In this document: positions 11,047 to 21,587 of the stretch, piece after piece
Layout: each line of letters begins with the position of its first letter
Position numbering within the stretch: the first letter of the stretch is position 1
Origin: Linnemannia hyalina
Lineage: Eukaryota > Mortierellomycota > Mortierellomycetes > Mortierellales > Mortierellaceae
Assembly (NCBI GenBank): GCA_019671135.1
Contig: JAHRHY010000003.1
Span: 3,162,001 to 3,226,000, forward strand
Reading direction: 5' to 3'
Length of the DNA: 64,000 nt
Notes under the pieces: generated by a model
What the model was told of the DNA's origin: nothing
Database searches by the model: none
Seen by the model: the letters and a program-made list of their open reading frames with translations, nothing else
Translations under genes and position numbers: made by a program

Positions 11047-11214
11047 TTAACAGCGGAAATCAATTCTACATTGTCTACACCAGTAAGGACAATTGCCAGA
11101 ACAACAACCACTGGCGACACAGTTTGCTGGAAGACATGAAGCATTAGCCACTGTAGCTAACAAGAGAAAGGCCAGCGTGAGGACGATCTGGCGAAGGCAA
11201 ATTTGAGAAAGCAT
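11047..11214 (-). CDS. Small secreted cysteine-rich peptide (55 aa)
   Basis: ATG 11214 opens a 55-aa protein. It starts with a signal peptide (hydrophobic IVLTLAFLLLATVANA, about residues 9-25). The mature part is about 30 aa with eight cysteines in the order C..C..CC..C..C..C..C, ending with C before the stop. The spacing suggests a disulphide-knotted extracellular peptide such as an effector or defence-like peptide, but I recognise no family. A longer in-frame ATG upstream would bury the signal peptide, so the inner ATG was chosen. A TATA-containing block at 11360-11606 precedes it. No break is visible. Confidence 0.6.
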   Translation of the reverse strand: MLSQICLRQIVLTLAFLLLATVANASCLPANCVASGCCSGNCPYWCRQCRIDFRC

Positions 11215-11359
11215 GTGGATTTGTATCCCTAGTGAAGACGAGTACGTGGGTTGCTTTTGGATGTAGGAGTGTTTGTTGAGAGAGATGATAAGCAAGCAGA
11301 TCCTTATGCCAATAATATCGCGAAGAGTAGTCACAGTGCCTTACTTTGCGAGGTGACCC

Positions 11360-11606
11360 AGTCAGACTATGGAGGATGTGAAAGATTTTTGCGAGATACT
11401 GCAAGTCTTCTTGAGAGCGTTGCTGTAAACGTTTGATAAGGTTCTGCGGCGTTGCAAGGGTTCTGCGAGGGGTTCGTGGAATGGCTCTTGCTACTTTTCT
11501 TGCAGTACTTGCGGCGAGCGTAGCGTATGCTGTTGTGACTCCAGTTGAGGTAGGATCAGATGAGTGTTGTCGCAGGACGTTGGGTAGGTGTGGGTTCTTT
11601 ATATAC
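11360..11606 (-). promoter_or_regulatory. Upstream region with TATA box, shared with the gene at 13.6 kb
   Basis: On the minus strand a TATATAAAG box (complement at about 11598-11606) is followed by CTACCCAAC, CATCTGATCCTACCTCAA and a block ending near CAAGAAGACTTGCAG. The same order of words occurs at 14030-14268 before a different secreted protein. The distance from TATA to ATG is about 390 bp. Confidence 0.5.
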
Positions 11607-12159
11607 GTGAAGAGGGTTGTAAAAGAACCGCAACAAATGAAGTCATAGCCATTTGGGCAAGGATAGAGACAGTTCAAGGGCACTCTGGGATAGGAGGGAT
11701 ACCGAAAAGATCAAGGGATGCAAGAGAGAGAAAAAAGAGGAGGGATGCCAAAGGATTAGGGGAGTGCTGACAAGAGGAGGAGCAGGAAAATACAAAAAGC
11801 ATGCAAAGGAAAGGGTGGAGAGTGAATGGATTAAGGGATTGAAAAAATGGTAGAAAGGCAAGAGATTGGATAAAGAAAACGAATACAAAGAGCAAGAGAA
11901 CCCGACTGGAGCACTTGATGTGTACGGTCCATGATCAAGTGGTCGGTAAGAAGAGGTTAGACGATGTTAGCATCACGATGACCTACTTTAAAGCAAATGG
12001 ACAAAAAGTCTAGGTGGAACAAAGAAAATAACCTAGATAGTGGAACAAAGAGAAAGCGATTAAAGGGTCTGTCCCACCGACTAAACAGAAATTTCATCAT
12101 CCCATAATTCGCTCTCAATTCTACCATTTGCATTACTCTTCAACAAAAATATAGTTCAG

Positions 12160-12311
12160 GGAACGGATGAAAGATGCTGGAAAAGATAAAAGGATGAGGG
12201 AAACGGAAGATCAAGGGATGAGGGAAGTGAGAGGATCAAGGATGGGGGGAAATGGAAATGTCAAGGGATGGGATAACTGGCCTGCGGTAGCCAAGCGTTC
12301 ATAGCGACGTT

Positions 12312-12347
<36 letters not shown>

Positions 12348-12910
12348 ACCGAAGCAGAGTCCAGTAAGCATTGGATGGTGCACCCACTAGTAGCTAAAGA
12401 GCAAGGGGCCGAAAAGCGCAAAGGGAGTCGAAAAATCTTGAGACCGTAAACACCTAGGGGTTGAAAAGATCAAGGGACGAGGGAAAGACCAAGGGATAAA
12501 GGGAAAGACCAAGGGATGAGGAAAAAGATTGAGGGATGCTGAGAAAAGATTGAGGGATGAAAACATCTAGGGACAGCATCAAGAGACAATATCAATGCAT
12601 AAAAATCAAGGGACAGCATCAAGGGACAAGATTAAGAGGCCGTATCAAGGGAATACAAGAGAGAGAGACACAAATTCGTACAAATTCGGATACTCGAAAA
12701 AGATCAGGGGATACAGGAAAAGATCAAGGGATACTGGGAAGGATCAAGGGTGCCGAAAAGAAAAAAAAAAGGAAGGGATGCTGGAAAAAAATCAAAGAAT
12801 CAAGAGACAACACAAGGGACAACATAAAAATCAAGGGACAACGTCAAGGGGTAATGTCAAAAAGAGCATCAAGGGACCGCATTTGAGGGATGAGGAATGC
12901 GAAAAATAGA
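12160..12910 (+). repeat. Degenerate CAAGGGAT(GA) repeat array
   Basis: Dozens of imperfect copies of words such as AAAGATCAAGGGAT, GGGACAACATCAA and GGGATGAGGGAAA. Similar words occur at 11650-11850, 16140-16200 and 20940-21120. The lysine/arginine-rich ORFs through it are not genes. The 11900-12160 flank also has nothing gene-like. A short block at 12290-12340 (CCAAGCGTTCATAGCGAC) recurs near 48853 and, diverged, near 30968. Confidence 0.7.
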
Positions 12911-13031
12911 GAATGTCGTAATGTCACGTGATCGAAGAGCCCTTGCTTGGGTGGAGTAGGACTTTTCCTCGACGCGACACTAGTGTCCTACGCAACATCT
13001 ACCATCTCTTCGGTCTCCGAAACGCGCTAAC

Positions 13032-13110
13032 TAAAGTGCTCCAATCAATTGATCAACCAAAACGCGATTTGACGTTTTTTTTGAAATGCTCATTTATCAA
13101 TGTCCTAAGT
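13032..13110 (+). mobile_element. Solo terminal-repeat fragment of the foldback family
   Basis: It begins TAAAGTGCTCCA, then has CAACCAAAACGCGATTTGACG, a T-run and GAAATGCTCATTTATCAATG. This matches the first 75 bp of the inverted-repeat element at 24934. The rest is missing, so it is a relic. The 13110-13550 stretch holds only low-complexity sequence. Confidence 0.75.
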
Positions 13111-13553
13111 AACAACAGCTGGCCCTTTATTTTGAATATTTAAGGGGCTCCCAAAGCGAGCTGGGAGTGTACTTCCCTTTGTTGATATAATCAATTGTGA
13201 TTACGCCACATCTTTTTTTCCTTTCTTTCAATCTTGCAGCTTTCTTAATAGGAGAGTGGGTGAAATGGTGTTTAAAGGGTGCCAAGAGAGAGTGAAGAGT
13301 GGAGGGCGTTAAGGGAGAAGAAGGTGAGAAGTGTGAACTGTGGAAAACAATAGAGTAAGTGAGAAGGAGGACAGAGAGAGTTAGGCGCGCCAAAGAAAGT
13401 ATATAGTTCAGGCAAAGGAGAAGGGAAGGGGATCTGTAAGGGGTCGTTGATCACAGCATTATCTGACATAATAAGAAGGGGCCTAATTGAAGACTTTTTT
13501 TCCGTGTCATAGCATAAAGGTTGGCTGTAGCCAAACAATAGTGCCAAATTTAT

Positions 13554-13841
13554 TCAAGATTCCCCTTTAGTCCCATATAATGCGGCGTTTTGACAGAAAT
13601 TAGTACCCTGGTTTTGTGCATCGGGAGCCCTGGAGTCGTTGGGGCAGTTATTATAACATGTAGCTACGGCCTCGTATGCAGCGCAAAGACAATCGTAATC
13701 GTTAGGGCGACAGTCTTGAACCTTAGCTGTTTCACTGCTTAAGCATCTGGTAACAATATAGTCAGCTAGACAATCCTGGTCTTGCGCAGCAACAATATGC
13801 ACAAAAGCAAGCGCAAATGATGCAATAGCCGCTAGTCTCAT
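13554..13841 (-). CDS. Small secreted cysteine-rich protein, GPI-anchored-type N-domain (95 aa)
   Basis: ATG 13841 opens a 95-aa protein with a signal peptide (LAAIASFALAFVHIVAAQ, about residues 3-20). A cysteine-rich domain follows with RCLSSETAKVQDC, NDYDCLCAAYEAVATCYNNC and NDSRAPDAQNQGTNFC. This pattern belongs to a common Mucoromycota cell-surface family, usually followed by a Ser/Thr-rich stalk and GPI signal. Here the protein stops at GTKGES, lacking stalk and GPI signal, so it is either a secreted variant or truncated. The upstream block at 14030-14268 carries a TATA box. Extracellular location is likely; function is unknown. Confidence 0.75.
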   Translation of the reverse strand: MRLAAIASFALAFVHIVAAQDQDCLADYIVTRCLSSETAKVQDCRPNDYDCLCAAYEAVATCYNNCPNDSRAPDAQNQGTNFCQNAALYGTKGES

Positions 13842-14029
13842 TGAACAGCAATTATTAAAGTCGGACGTTGTAAGTGCTGCTGCGAGGCTTGATGTAGGAT
13901 CGGGTGTGTGTCGGTGGTCTACTGGAGATAAAGAAATAGGTTAGCTATGAAAACACTTCTACCCTTAAGTATACTGCTGAAAGTCCTATCGTATTGCCTT
14001 ACAAGAGTTTGTTCAAGGATGTGCAGGTG

Positions 14030-14268
14030 TGTGTGCGGGAAGGGGTTGTGCAGATCTTCTTGTGAGCGTTCCCGTAAGCGTTTCTGATAGGGGTCTGTGG
14101 CGTTCTTGCAAAGGAGATCGTTCATGTGGCGGCTCTTGCAACGATGCTTGCGATGGTTCTTGCTGTAGTTGTTGCAAGGGCGGTGAGTGGTGTTGCGAGT
14201 CTATACTCTTGAGGTAGGATCAGATGTGTCTCGGTGCAGAACGCTGGGTAGGAGCGACTTCTTATATA
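14030..14268 (-). promoter_or_regulatory. Upstream region with TATA box, related to 11360-11606
   Basis: The minus strand has GTATATAAG (complement at about 14261-14268), CTACCCAGCG, CATCTGATCCTACCTCAA and the block complementary to CTTCTTGTGAGCGTTCC. It matches the order and spacing of the block before the 55-aa peptide gene. The coding sequences behind the two blocks are unrelated. Cysteine-rich ORFs read on the plus strand here are artefacts. Confidence 0.5.
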
Positions 14269-14398
14269 CTTGAGAGGATCATCGAAGAAACAAATCAATC
14301 GATTTGCAAGAAGAAAACAAATTGACAGCACGCCATTCCACTTTGGACCAGGAATGAGAGAGATCAAGGGCAAGCTGAAAAAATGAGGGGTGCCAAAG

Positions 14399-14403
<5 letters not shown>

Positions 14404-14434
<31 letters not shown>

Positions 14435-16130
14435 AAAAGAGAGGATTTATTGTGGCTTAAACAGCCTTGATAGAGTTATTTTGTGCTATGGTTTTGGTGA
14501 TTTCGCGAAGTATGGTGTGGATGATATCGCTACTAGATTGAGTGTGTTGATGAAGAAAAAGAACGGTGTTGGCTGATGAAATACCAATGAGGCAACAAGC
14601 CAGCAATTGTGGGATAGTGATGTTAAATTGGGGTTTGATATCAAAGGTTGGAGGATGGAAAGACAAGACCTTATCAAGGTCATCATCTGACCAAAGTGGT
14701 TTGGATGTGTGTTCCTTGAGGATTGTTTGCCAAGCGATGTATTTAGGAGCGCACTGAAAGATGTGATGCGCCTTGTCCTCACGTCGCTCACGACATCCGG
14801 CCATGTTACAATGAGGATCCTGCTTCCATATTTTTTGACGTAGAGTTCCGCAAGGAAGCCAATCCCTTTTAAATCTCCACCACGTGGTCCTGGCCCGGTG
14901 TGGTATTTTAGCGCTCCAGAATTGGCGCCACTGTTTCGAGGTTCCCGTCTCTGGTTGGGTTGAGGAGTTTGGGTTTAGTGGTGTGTCTTGCCTCAAAAAG
15001 GCTCGAAGGTGTTTGTTCGTGGCCGATTCCAGAGTGATGGGATTACTGTCGTTTGGGATCAAGACAGATGAGAGGATATGCTGTGCCAATGTATCATCCT
15101 GCGTGATCTTGGGTGGGTTCGAGAGTGCTTGCTGCATACTGTGGCGCATTCGACGACGTTCTTGGTAGGCCTGGATCCCTAGTTCCACTTGAGCAAGGCG
15201 GAGCTTGGGGGAAAGGTGTGTTTTTCTGACCAGTTGGAGGAGCCCATTGTTGTCAGGAGAAAACTGAAAGAGCTCTTCCACTCGGAGTCTGAGGGTCTTG
15301 ATGGTGGTATCTGTCGTTTCAAACCACCATTCGATTGGTGAGGAGGCAAGTGTTACAGAGTCCGGCAAGGGATCAGCAAGGGCCAGTGCTTTGAGGGAAG
15401 GGAGGAGGGACGCCGCAGATACCAATCGTTGCAGACCGGGAAAACCTGCCAATAAGGATCTGTACTGTCCGTCCAGGGGTGCTAGGAGGAAGGCAAGGCG
15501 GTGAGACGTTTTGGTCCTCCATCGGATGATATCAAGAATGATGTCCTTACCCCAAGAGACATTAGTGGAGAGAGCATTGCGGATATGCTTGAGTTGGAAA
15601 ACATGGCATTGAGTAGCTGGGTCAATAACGCCTAGGCCACCTTTGTCCCTTGGAGTAGTGATCACCTCCCATGATGGCCTTGGTTTAAAGGAGCATACGA
15701 ATTTGGTGACTGCAGCCTTCACCTTTCGCAAAAAGTCGAGCGGGGGGTTGACAATCCAGGATAGATGCCAAAGTTTGGAGAGGATAAGAGAGTTGATGAT
15801 GGTGGCTCGGCCCAGGACGGAGAGGGATCGGGAAGAGTGTATGGTTATGGCTGATTGTATCTTCTTCAGAGTCTTGTCCCAGAAGTCTTTTTCCTGATCG
15901 CGGTTGAAAAAGATAGGGAATCCAAGGTAGATCAAAGCATCGGCGGAGTTGTAGTCATGCCATCGCACGTCCAAATGTTCCAGATGGGTCTGCAATTCTT
16001 TGGAGTAGGAGGGGGCCATAGGAAAGGCCACAGTTTTGGACAGGTTGACTTTGGCATTGGATGCGCGGCCATAGGTCTGTAGGGTATCCTCCAATGCTGA
16101 CCATTCGGTTGTGGAGGAGAAGGGAAGGGA
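14404..16130 (-). mobile_element. 5'-truncated LINE (RT thumb, connection and zf-RVT) with poly-A tail
   Basis: One open frame (16157-14457) reads through the 3' half of a non-LTR reverse-transcriptase ORF: VNLSKTVAFPMAP, YLGFPIFF, LSVLGRATIINSLILSKLWH and GGLGVIDPATQCHVFQLKHI. It ends in a zf-RVT-like zinc-binding region (PHRARTTWWRFKRDWLPCGT ... CRERREDKAHHIFQC). The catalytic YxDD part is absent. The A-tail is the T-run at 14404-14430 on the plus strand. The left junction near 16110-16130 is purine-rich repeat. The frame is still open, so the insertion is recent, but it is dead on arrival by 5' truncation. Confidence 0.85.
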
Positions 16131-16799
16131 TGGGAGAAGAACAAGGGACAACAACAAGGGACAACATCAAGGGATGAGGAAAATTTAAGGGAAGAAACCG
16201 CGTCGGGATGAAAAAAAACAAGTCACAAATTGCGGTAAAACCTTAATTAATTGGTCAAAACCGGGTCATCAAATGGTCCAAACCCGGAATTAAATAGGGA
16301 TGCAATGGGAAGTATGCCAGCATGGGTTAACGCGAGTGCATCTGGTATGACATTTTTGCATGTTTAGGGCTAATGTCTCCGTCTCTGGGAAGGAGCGATT
16401 AGCGAATGATCGACAAATGCTCATTGTTTCTCTCAAGCATGACGATTTGACCATTGTTGTATGGTACCCCCAGTGACGTTGGGGAAAGAAACGGTGGATG
16501 AAATAAACTTATTTGTCCAGGTTAGCCCCCATCAGCAGGCATGATTTGCATGTCCGACGTACATCGAAATACGATGGCTAGTCTTGTGGTCGTTGTGGCT
16601 ATTGTGGCTGAACAACCTTTATTTGCGGAGAGTGAAAGATCAATCACAATGCGCCAAGTATATAGTTTTCTGATCGAGTTATCATAGACGGGACGTTTTC
16701 TTTGTTTGAATCGTGATCGACGAAAGGTCCAACACTTTTAGGTCGCTTGTGGCTAGTCTTGCATTGAGTTCTTTTTCTTGATTGCATTACGCGATTTGT

Positions 16800-18460
16800 T
16801 TGCCCCTTCAAACCATCAGCATCATGGAAGGTCATCACCACCCCTAGACACAACGGTGGCCTCGGGGTCATAGATCCGGCGAAGCAACAACAGGCTTTTC
16901 TCATCAAGCACCTTCGCAACGCCACGACTACGACAGTCTCCTGGGGGAAGGACATTGTACTGGATCTTATCCTTTGGAAGACAAGGGACATCCACCGCCT
17001 ATTCTTCATGTTGGACCCTCATGAGAACAAACTCCACCAACAACTCAAACACTTCCCCACCTCCTGCAGCTAGTCAAGGCGGCCAGCACACTTCCTCCAC
17101 TCAAGACACCCACCATACAAGCAGGACTACCAGATTCGACCACTTTTCTGGAGAGTCCACTGGAATGGTGGTTCCCTTCGATGGATAATGACAACACCAC
17201 TCTCACCGCACGGATTGGAGACCTGTTCGAGTTGGAGATAGACGGGACTAACAAGTTCAAGGCGGCATACAAGCGCCGACTCTCCCGGAAATCGAAGTGT
17301 ATAGGAGGCCATCCATATCCGGCTCCACCAACCATAGACTACAGTATAAAAATATCTGTCAACACCTATTAAAACAGTGTCTTCCTTGAGAGTACAACAA
17401 ATCTCATCAGCTTTTTCCTTCCACCAGTCTCCATTTTCTACATTCACCACCACTACTTTGTAACATCATCTACTTTAGCTGAGAAAGCCTTGGACATGAT
17501 GTTACAAAGTAGTGGTGGTGAATGTAGAAAATGGAGACTGGTGGAAGGAAAAAGCTGATGAGATTTGTTGTACTCTCAAGGAAGACACTGTTTTAATAGG
17601 TGTTGACAGATATTTTTATACTGTAGTCTATGGTTGGTGGAGCCGGATATGGATGGCCTCCATAAGAGACGACCTCATTACACAACTTGCAGGAACTAAT
17701 ACTCGGCGGATGTCACAAGCATACCTGGACGCGATACAGACACCGAATGCTGGAGTCGCCGGAGAACGCCTGGCTCAGAGAATACGCTCACTCATCCTCC
17801 TCGACAACGGCAAGACAAAGGTAACTCTAGGGACTGCCTCCACCAGACAGATCCGACAGTACCTGTCCCCGACTCCCGAACCCGAACCTCCCCCGACCCC
17901 TTCGACGATGCACCCTGAATCCGGCACCAAGTCCCAATGGCGCAAGTTCTGGAAAACCAAGATTCCACATAGAGCCCGTTCTTTCTGGTGGCGATACAAG
18001 CGTGACATTATCCCATGTGGCACGCTTCGGGCCCACAGGTGGAAACAGGACGCCCATTGTGACGCTCAGGGATGCAGGGAAAGAAAGGCTGACAAAAACC
18101 ACCATGTCTTTGGATGCAGGGGCAAGTACCTAGCATGGCAGTTCATTTTGAGAGAATACACGGACAAGCCCACATGGTCCGATGAAGATCTCCATACTTT
18201 GCTATCCTTTAAACCCCCCATCTTTTCCATTAAGCCCAAATACAGCATCACCCCTCCACAATTGCCAGCGTGCTGCCTTATAGGTATAAACACAGCAAAC
18301 ACCATCCTCTTCCTCCACAATCACACACAGTCATCGGAGGAAATCTCTGACTGTATTTCCATAGAAATTAAGAAAGCCATAGCGCAAAACGTCTACATCT
18401 TCAACCATACGGCAACAAGCCACAAATAAAACCTTAGAAAATTAAAAAAAAAAAAAAAAA
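16800..18460 (+). mobile_element. Second 5'-truncated LINE, split by a palindrome
   Basis: From about 16850 the plus strand encodes GGLGVIDPA, HLRNATTTTVSWGKDIVLDL and, after stops and shifts, DLFELEIDGTNKFKAAYKRR. These are homologous to the LINE at 14.4 kb but diverged from it. Coding resumes after the insert at about 17655 with IRDDLITQLAG, then the zf-RVT region (PHRARSFWWRYKRDIIPCGT ... CRERKADKNHHVFGC) to the stop at 18429 and an A-run at about 18444-18462. The stops in the left half make it a pseudo-element. The 16200-16800 flank shows no gene. Confidence 0.8.
17311..17654. mobile_element. 344-bp near-perfect palindrome inserted in the LINE
   Basis: Left arm 17311-17469 and right arm 17496-17654 (159 bp each) are inverted copies around a 26-nt loop (17470-17495). 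The whole is flanked by GGCC on both sides (17307-17310 and 17655-17658). Each arm, read outward from the loop, encodes the same 47-residue segment (VVNVENGDWWKEKADEI..., ...VYGWWSRIW) without stops. The LINE reading frame is separated by it. Confidence 0.85.
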
Positions 18461-18804
18461 AGAATTAATCTATTCACACAGGGCTGTGTGACCTTATTCT
18501 CACAGGGACTGTCGGAATAAGACGAAAATTAAAGCGTTTTTTGATTTTCACAGGGTGTCCTCTATTAACACACAGGGTCATATTTTTTTTATTTTGTTTT
18601 GTTTTTACAGCCTTTTTCACACTATCGCCCAGCAATGAATCCTGTTCATATTATAGTGTCATAGATATGTTTCTTTTCTTTTTGTAAGTCATCTATCTCT
18701 TGCATCTCTTAGTCTCTGCATGCAGCCATTTTTTTTGTTGACTTTATTCTATCCCTATGCACTATCTCACATACTTTTTCGCCTGAGTATCAGATACTAC
18801 TACT

Positions 18805-18985
18805 ACTTCAAAAAAAACAAAAAAGACATTGAGAGAGAGAGAGAGAGAAAAGAAGGGAAAGCAATGAATATTGTAATACATACAATCACCTTCATTTCCA
18901 TAGGTATAGTATGGGACATGTGTGTATTTTCATCTCCCTCCGCGAGCGAAGCCGCGGGTACTTCTAGTTACACGTACATGAAATA
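18805..18985 (+). repeat. Dispersed repeat with CGCGAGCGAAG hairpin motif
   Basis: The block with GA-repeat, TATTGTAATAC, ATGGGACATGTGTG and CCGCGAGCGAAGCCGCGGGT occurs reversed at about 45133-45245 (ACCCGCGACTTCGCTCGCGG, with a TTTC-rich tail). Both copies have the same order of words. The flanks at 18470-18800 and 18985-19250 show no gene. Confidence 0.6.
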
Positions 18986-19254
18986 AAAGTTTGTTCTTTT
19001 TATGCCATAGCACAACGTTCTTGTCTCGTTACTTGTTTCAAGTGAGTGTAATGCTCTAGCGGTAAAAGTATATGACTGATATGTTTTAATTCGTTTGAAG
19101 AAAAGAGACAACTATTGCCTTTATGGGTGTAATTAAAGTGGGTACTAGGGTCTTAATCCAGCGCATAACGCTGGGGGAGGGGGTGGAGGAACAGATGAAC
19201 AGAAAGCAGGAAGGGAAAGAAACATGGGCCAATACAGTATGTTTATGCGCCATT

Positions 19255-20194
19255 TCAACAATGCCAGCTGCTATCGAGAGCAGCCGGAGGACCCACGTTC
19301 TTGTAAGGCGCCAGTTCAAGGCATTCAGCAACGGTCACAAGTTTATACCCTGCAGCCTGAAGCTTCTGGATCACGTATGGGAGCAAATCATGTGCTGTCG
19401 TGCCCTTGGTTTCATGATTAAGAGCAAGAATAGTGCTTGGTCGATTGGCTATAGCTCTATCGTACAATGCTTTCGATTGGGAAACCGAAGACCCTGTTTA
19501 AAGCAATGGCAGGTTAGAGGGAGGGACTTTTGCAATGTTTAAAACTGCACTCTTTGGCTGGACTAGATTACTCAAACTCACCAGTACTATCTCCCGAGTC
19601 GAAATCCCAGTAGACAACTTTGTTTTCCAATGCACCAGCGACTTCGAGAACCAGATTGTTGTATGCTCCATATGGAGGGCGCATGAAAGCTGGGGTGGCA
19701 CCAGTGATTCTCTTGATCGCTTGCTCCACTGGTGGGGGTAAAAAAAAGTTACTTTAGTATGTAATTGAGGATTGCTTCGACTGCCCTTATTCAGCATTGC
19801 TCATCTCTGCCTTAAACTTACCTAGCGACATTTCATTGTTGATCTGGTCTTTACTCAGCGTAGTTAGATCCGAATGGGACCAGGTGTGCGAGGCGATTTG
19901 ATGACCATTATCATAAGCATTCTTGAGCCTTGCGATGCTGCCTCCACTATAGATGCAGTCGTAGTTATCTCCATTCACAAAGAACGTTCCCTTGGCATTG
20001 GCGTTGTTCAATTTTTTGACTATGTCGTTCATGTATATGTATGAGCCATCGTCAAATGTGAGTGCCACGGTGTTTGGTTTGGTACAGTGCTCGATTACTT
20101 GAGCTAGGGGTGGTGGATCACATGCGTTTGAAGGAGATGCTGCCAGAAGAAAGTAGGTAACTGCAATAGCTAAGGGAATGATACGTGACATCAT
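19255..20194 (-). CDS. Secreted polysaccharide deacetylase (chitin deacetylase type)
   Basis: Three exons: 20194-19822, 19728-19582 and 19493-19255, with GTAAGT...CAG and GTGAGT...CAG introns joining in frame. The product is about 252 aa. A signal peptide (IPLAIAVTYFLLAASPSNA) is followed by a NodB (CE4) domain: TFDDGS (catalytic base and metal D), SHTWSHSDL (H..H metal ligands), RPPYGAYN, DFDSGDS and LNHET (catalytic His). CE4 enzymes remove N-acetyl groups from chitin, making chitosan, as in zygomycete-type walls. There is no GPI signal or chitin-binding domain, so it is probably a free secreted or wall enzyme. All motifs are present and the gene looks intact. A TATA box lies about 80 bp upstream of the ATG. 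Confidence 0.9.
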
Positions 20195-20270
20195 TTGGGG
20201 AATAGGTGGGTCTGCTTCGGGATTAAAGAAAAGTTGGAGAATAATGGTAAGATGAACAGGGGGTACAGAG

Positions 20271-20281
20271 TCTTATATATG
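20271..20281 (-). promoter_or_regulatory. TATA box of the polysaccharide deacetylase gene
   Basis: ATATATAAG on the minus strand lies about 80 bp before ATG 20194, the usual distance for a short fungal 5' UTR. Confidence 0.6.
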
Positions 20282-21145
20282 CTCTGTTGCTGTCTTCAGG
20301 ATGAGAGGGGCAACAAGTGGTATCTGTTGTGGATGGAGTGATAATACGGCGTGGCTTGACTCTGATGACGGATTCTTGAAAAATTGAAGGTAATGAGTGG
20401 ATGCAGGCTTGGTTATGAGAAAGAAGAAATAGAGCAAATCGTACACACACATGGAACGTCAATGAAGAAAAGGATTGGATGGATCACTAACCTTGCTTGC
20501 GGGTGGAGGTGGACGATGAAGATAAAAAGCGAGCAGGACATGGTCATCTTTTATATCATCAAAGTGAGATGAAAACAAAATTGAAGGGGATGATATTGAA
20601 ATGTATATGGGTTGAAGTCAATGGGAAGAAAGAGTCTATTTCTTTATTACACACATCAGAGGGGATTATATGCTGAGCACAACCCACTCTGATGTTGGCG
20701 TTTCCACAGTTGTGGATTTGCCAAAGCACGGTGCACTTCTTCATTTAATAAAAAGGGGTAAACTAAAAATAAACCCGTACCGCAAGGCGACAATCCAATC
20801 CTCAGAATTATATTAGGTTAATGGACGAAAGGGGTAGCCTTTCAAAATCTCAATCACTCTTTGAGAGGGGAGGGGAAGGGAGGCATATTGATCTACTAGA
20901 CACAGATAGTTGATACGCTTAGAAAGCATGATGCGATTGCAAAGGGTCCATAGTTTCAAAAAAAAGAGATCAGGAGATAATAAAAAGGGGAACATCAGGG
21001 ACAACTTCAAGGGGTAGCATTAAATAATGGCTTCAAAGGAACAAAACCAAGCGATAACACCATCGGCAATACAGGATAACTTCAAGGGGAAATACCCAGG
21101 TTCAAAATCAAAGGCAGCATCAAAAGTGCAACGATTATATAACAA

Positions 21146-21330
21146 TAGCCTGCTCTCCATCTAACCACCTCCCCAACTAACCACCTTCCCCAGCTAACCA
21201 CCTCCCCATCTAACCACCTTTTCATCTAAAACCACCTCACATCTAAACCACCTCACATCTAAACCACCTCACATCTAAACCACCTCACATCTAAACCACC
21301 TCACATCTAAACCACATCTTCATCGCCTTC
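21146..21330 (+). repeat. Minisatellite of ACCACCTCACATCTAA units
   Basis: First CTAACCACCT(T/C)CCC-type units, then about five 16-bp ACCACCTCACATCTAA units (about 21233-21312). The same CTAACCAC words occur at 49355-49460 and in the insert at 51755-51956 (inverted), before a similar CATCCTGGA...CCATA block. It therefore belongs to the same LTR-like family. 20300-21140 has no gene that I can support. Confidence 0.7.
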
Positions 21331-21587
21331 TAAGCCACATCATCATCATCCTGGATACCATAGACTTTGTCAGAGTTTCCCTCTAATATCTGAAACATCA
21401 CCAATGCCACCAACCTCTCGATCCTTCTAGCGCCACCAAACATCGACAGGTTCCATGCCTGACTAGTGAATAATAGCTGATTAATTAGACATCACTCTCT
21501 CGAAAATACTAGAAGTACCAAGGATCCATCCTGGCCCCCGTAAATATGTCAATACCCATAGTCTGTACCTAGCTTAGTCTTCGGTTC

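Noticed and set aside
12557..12909. Lys/Arg-rich ORFs of about 105 aa
   Set aside because: They are translations of the CAAGGGAT repeat array and occur in two frames at once.
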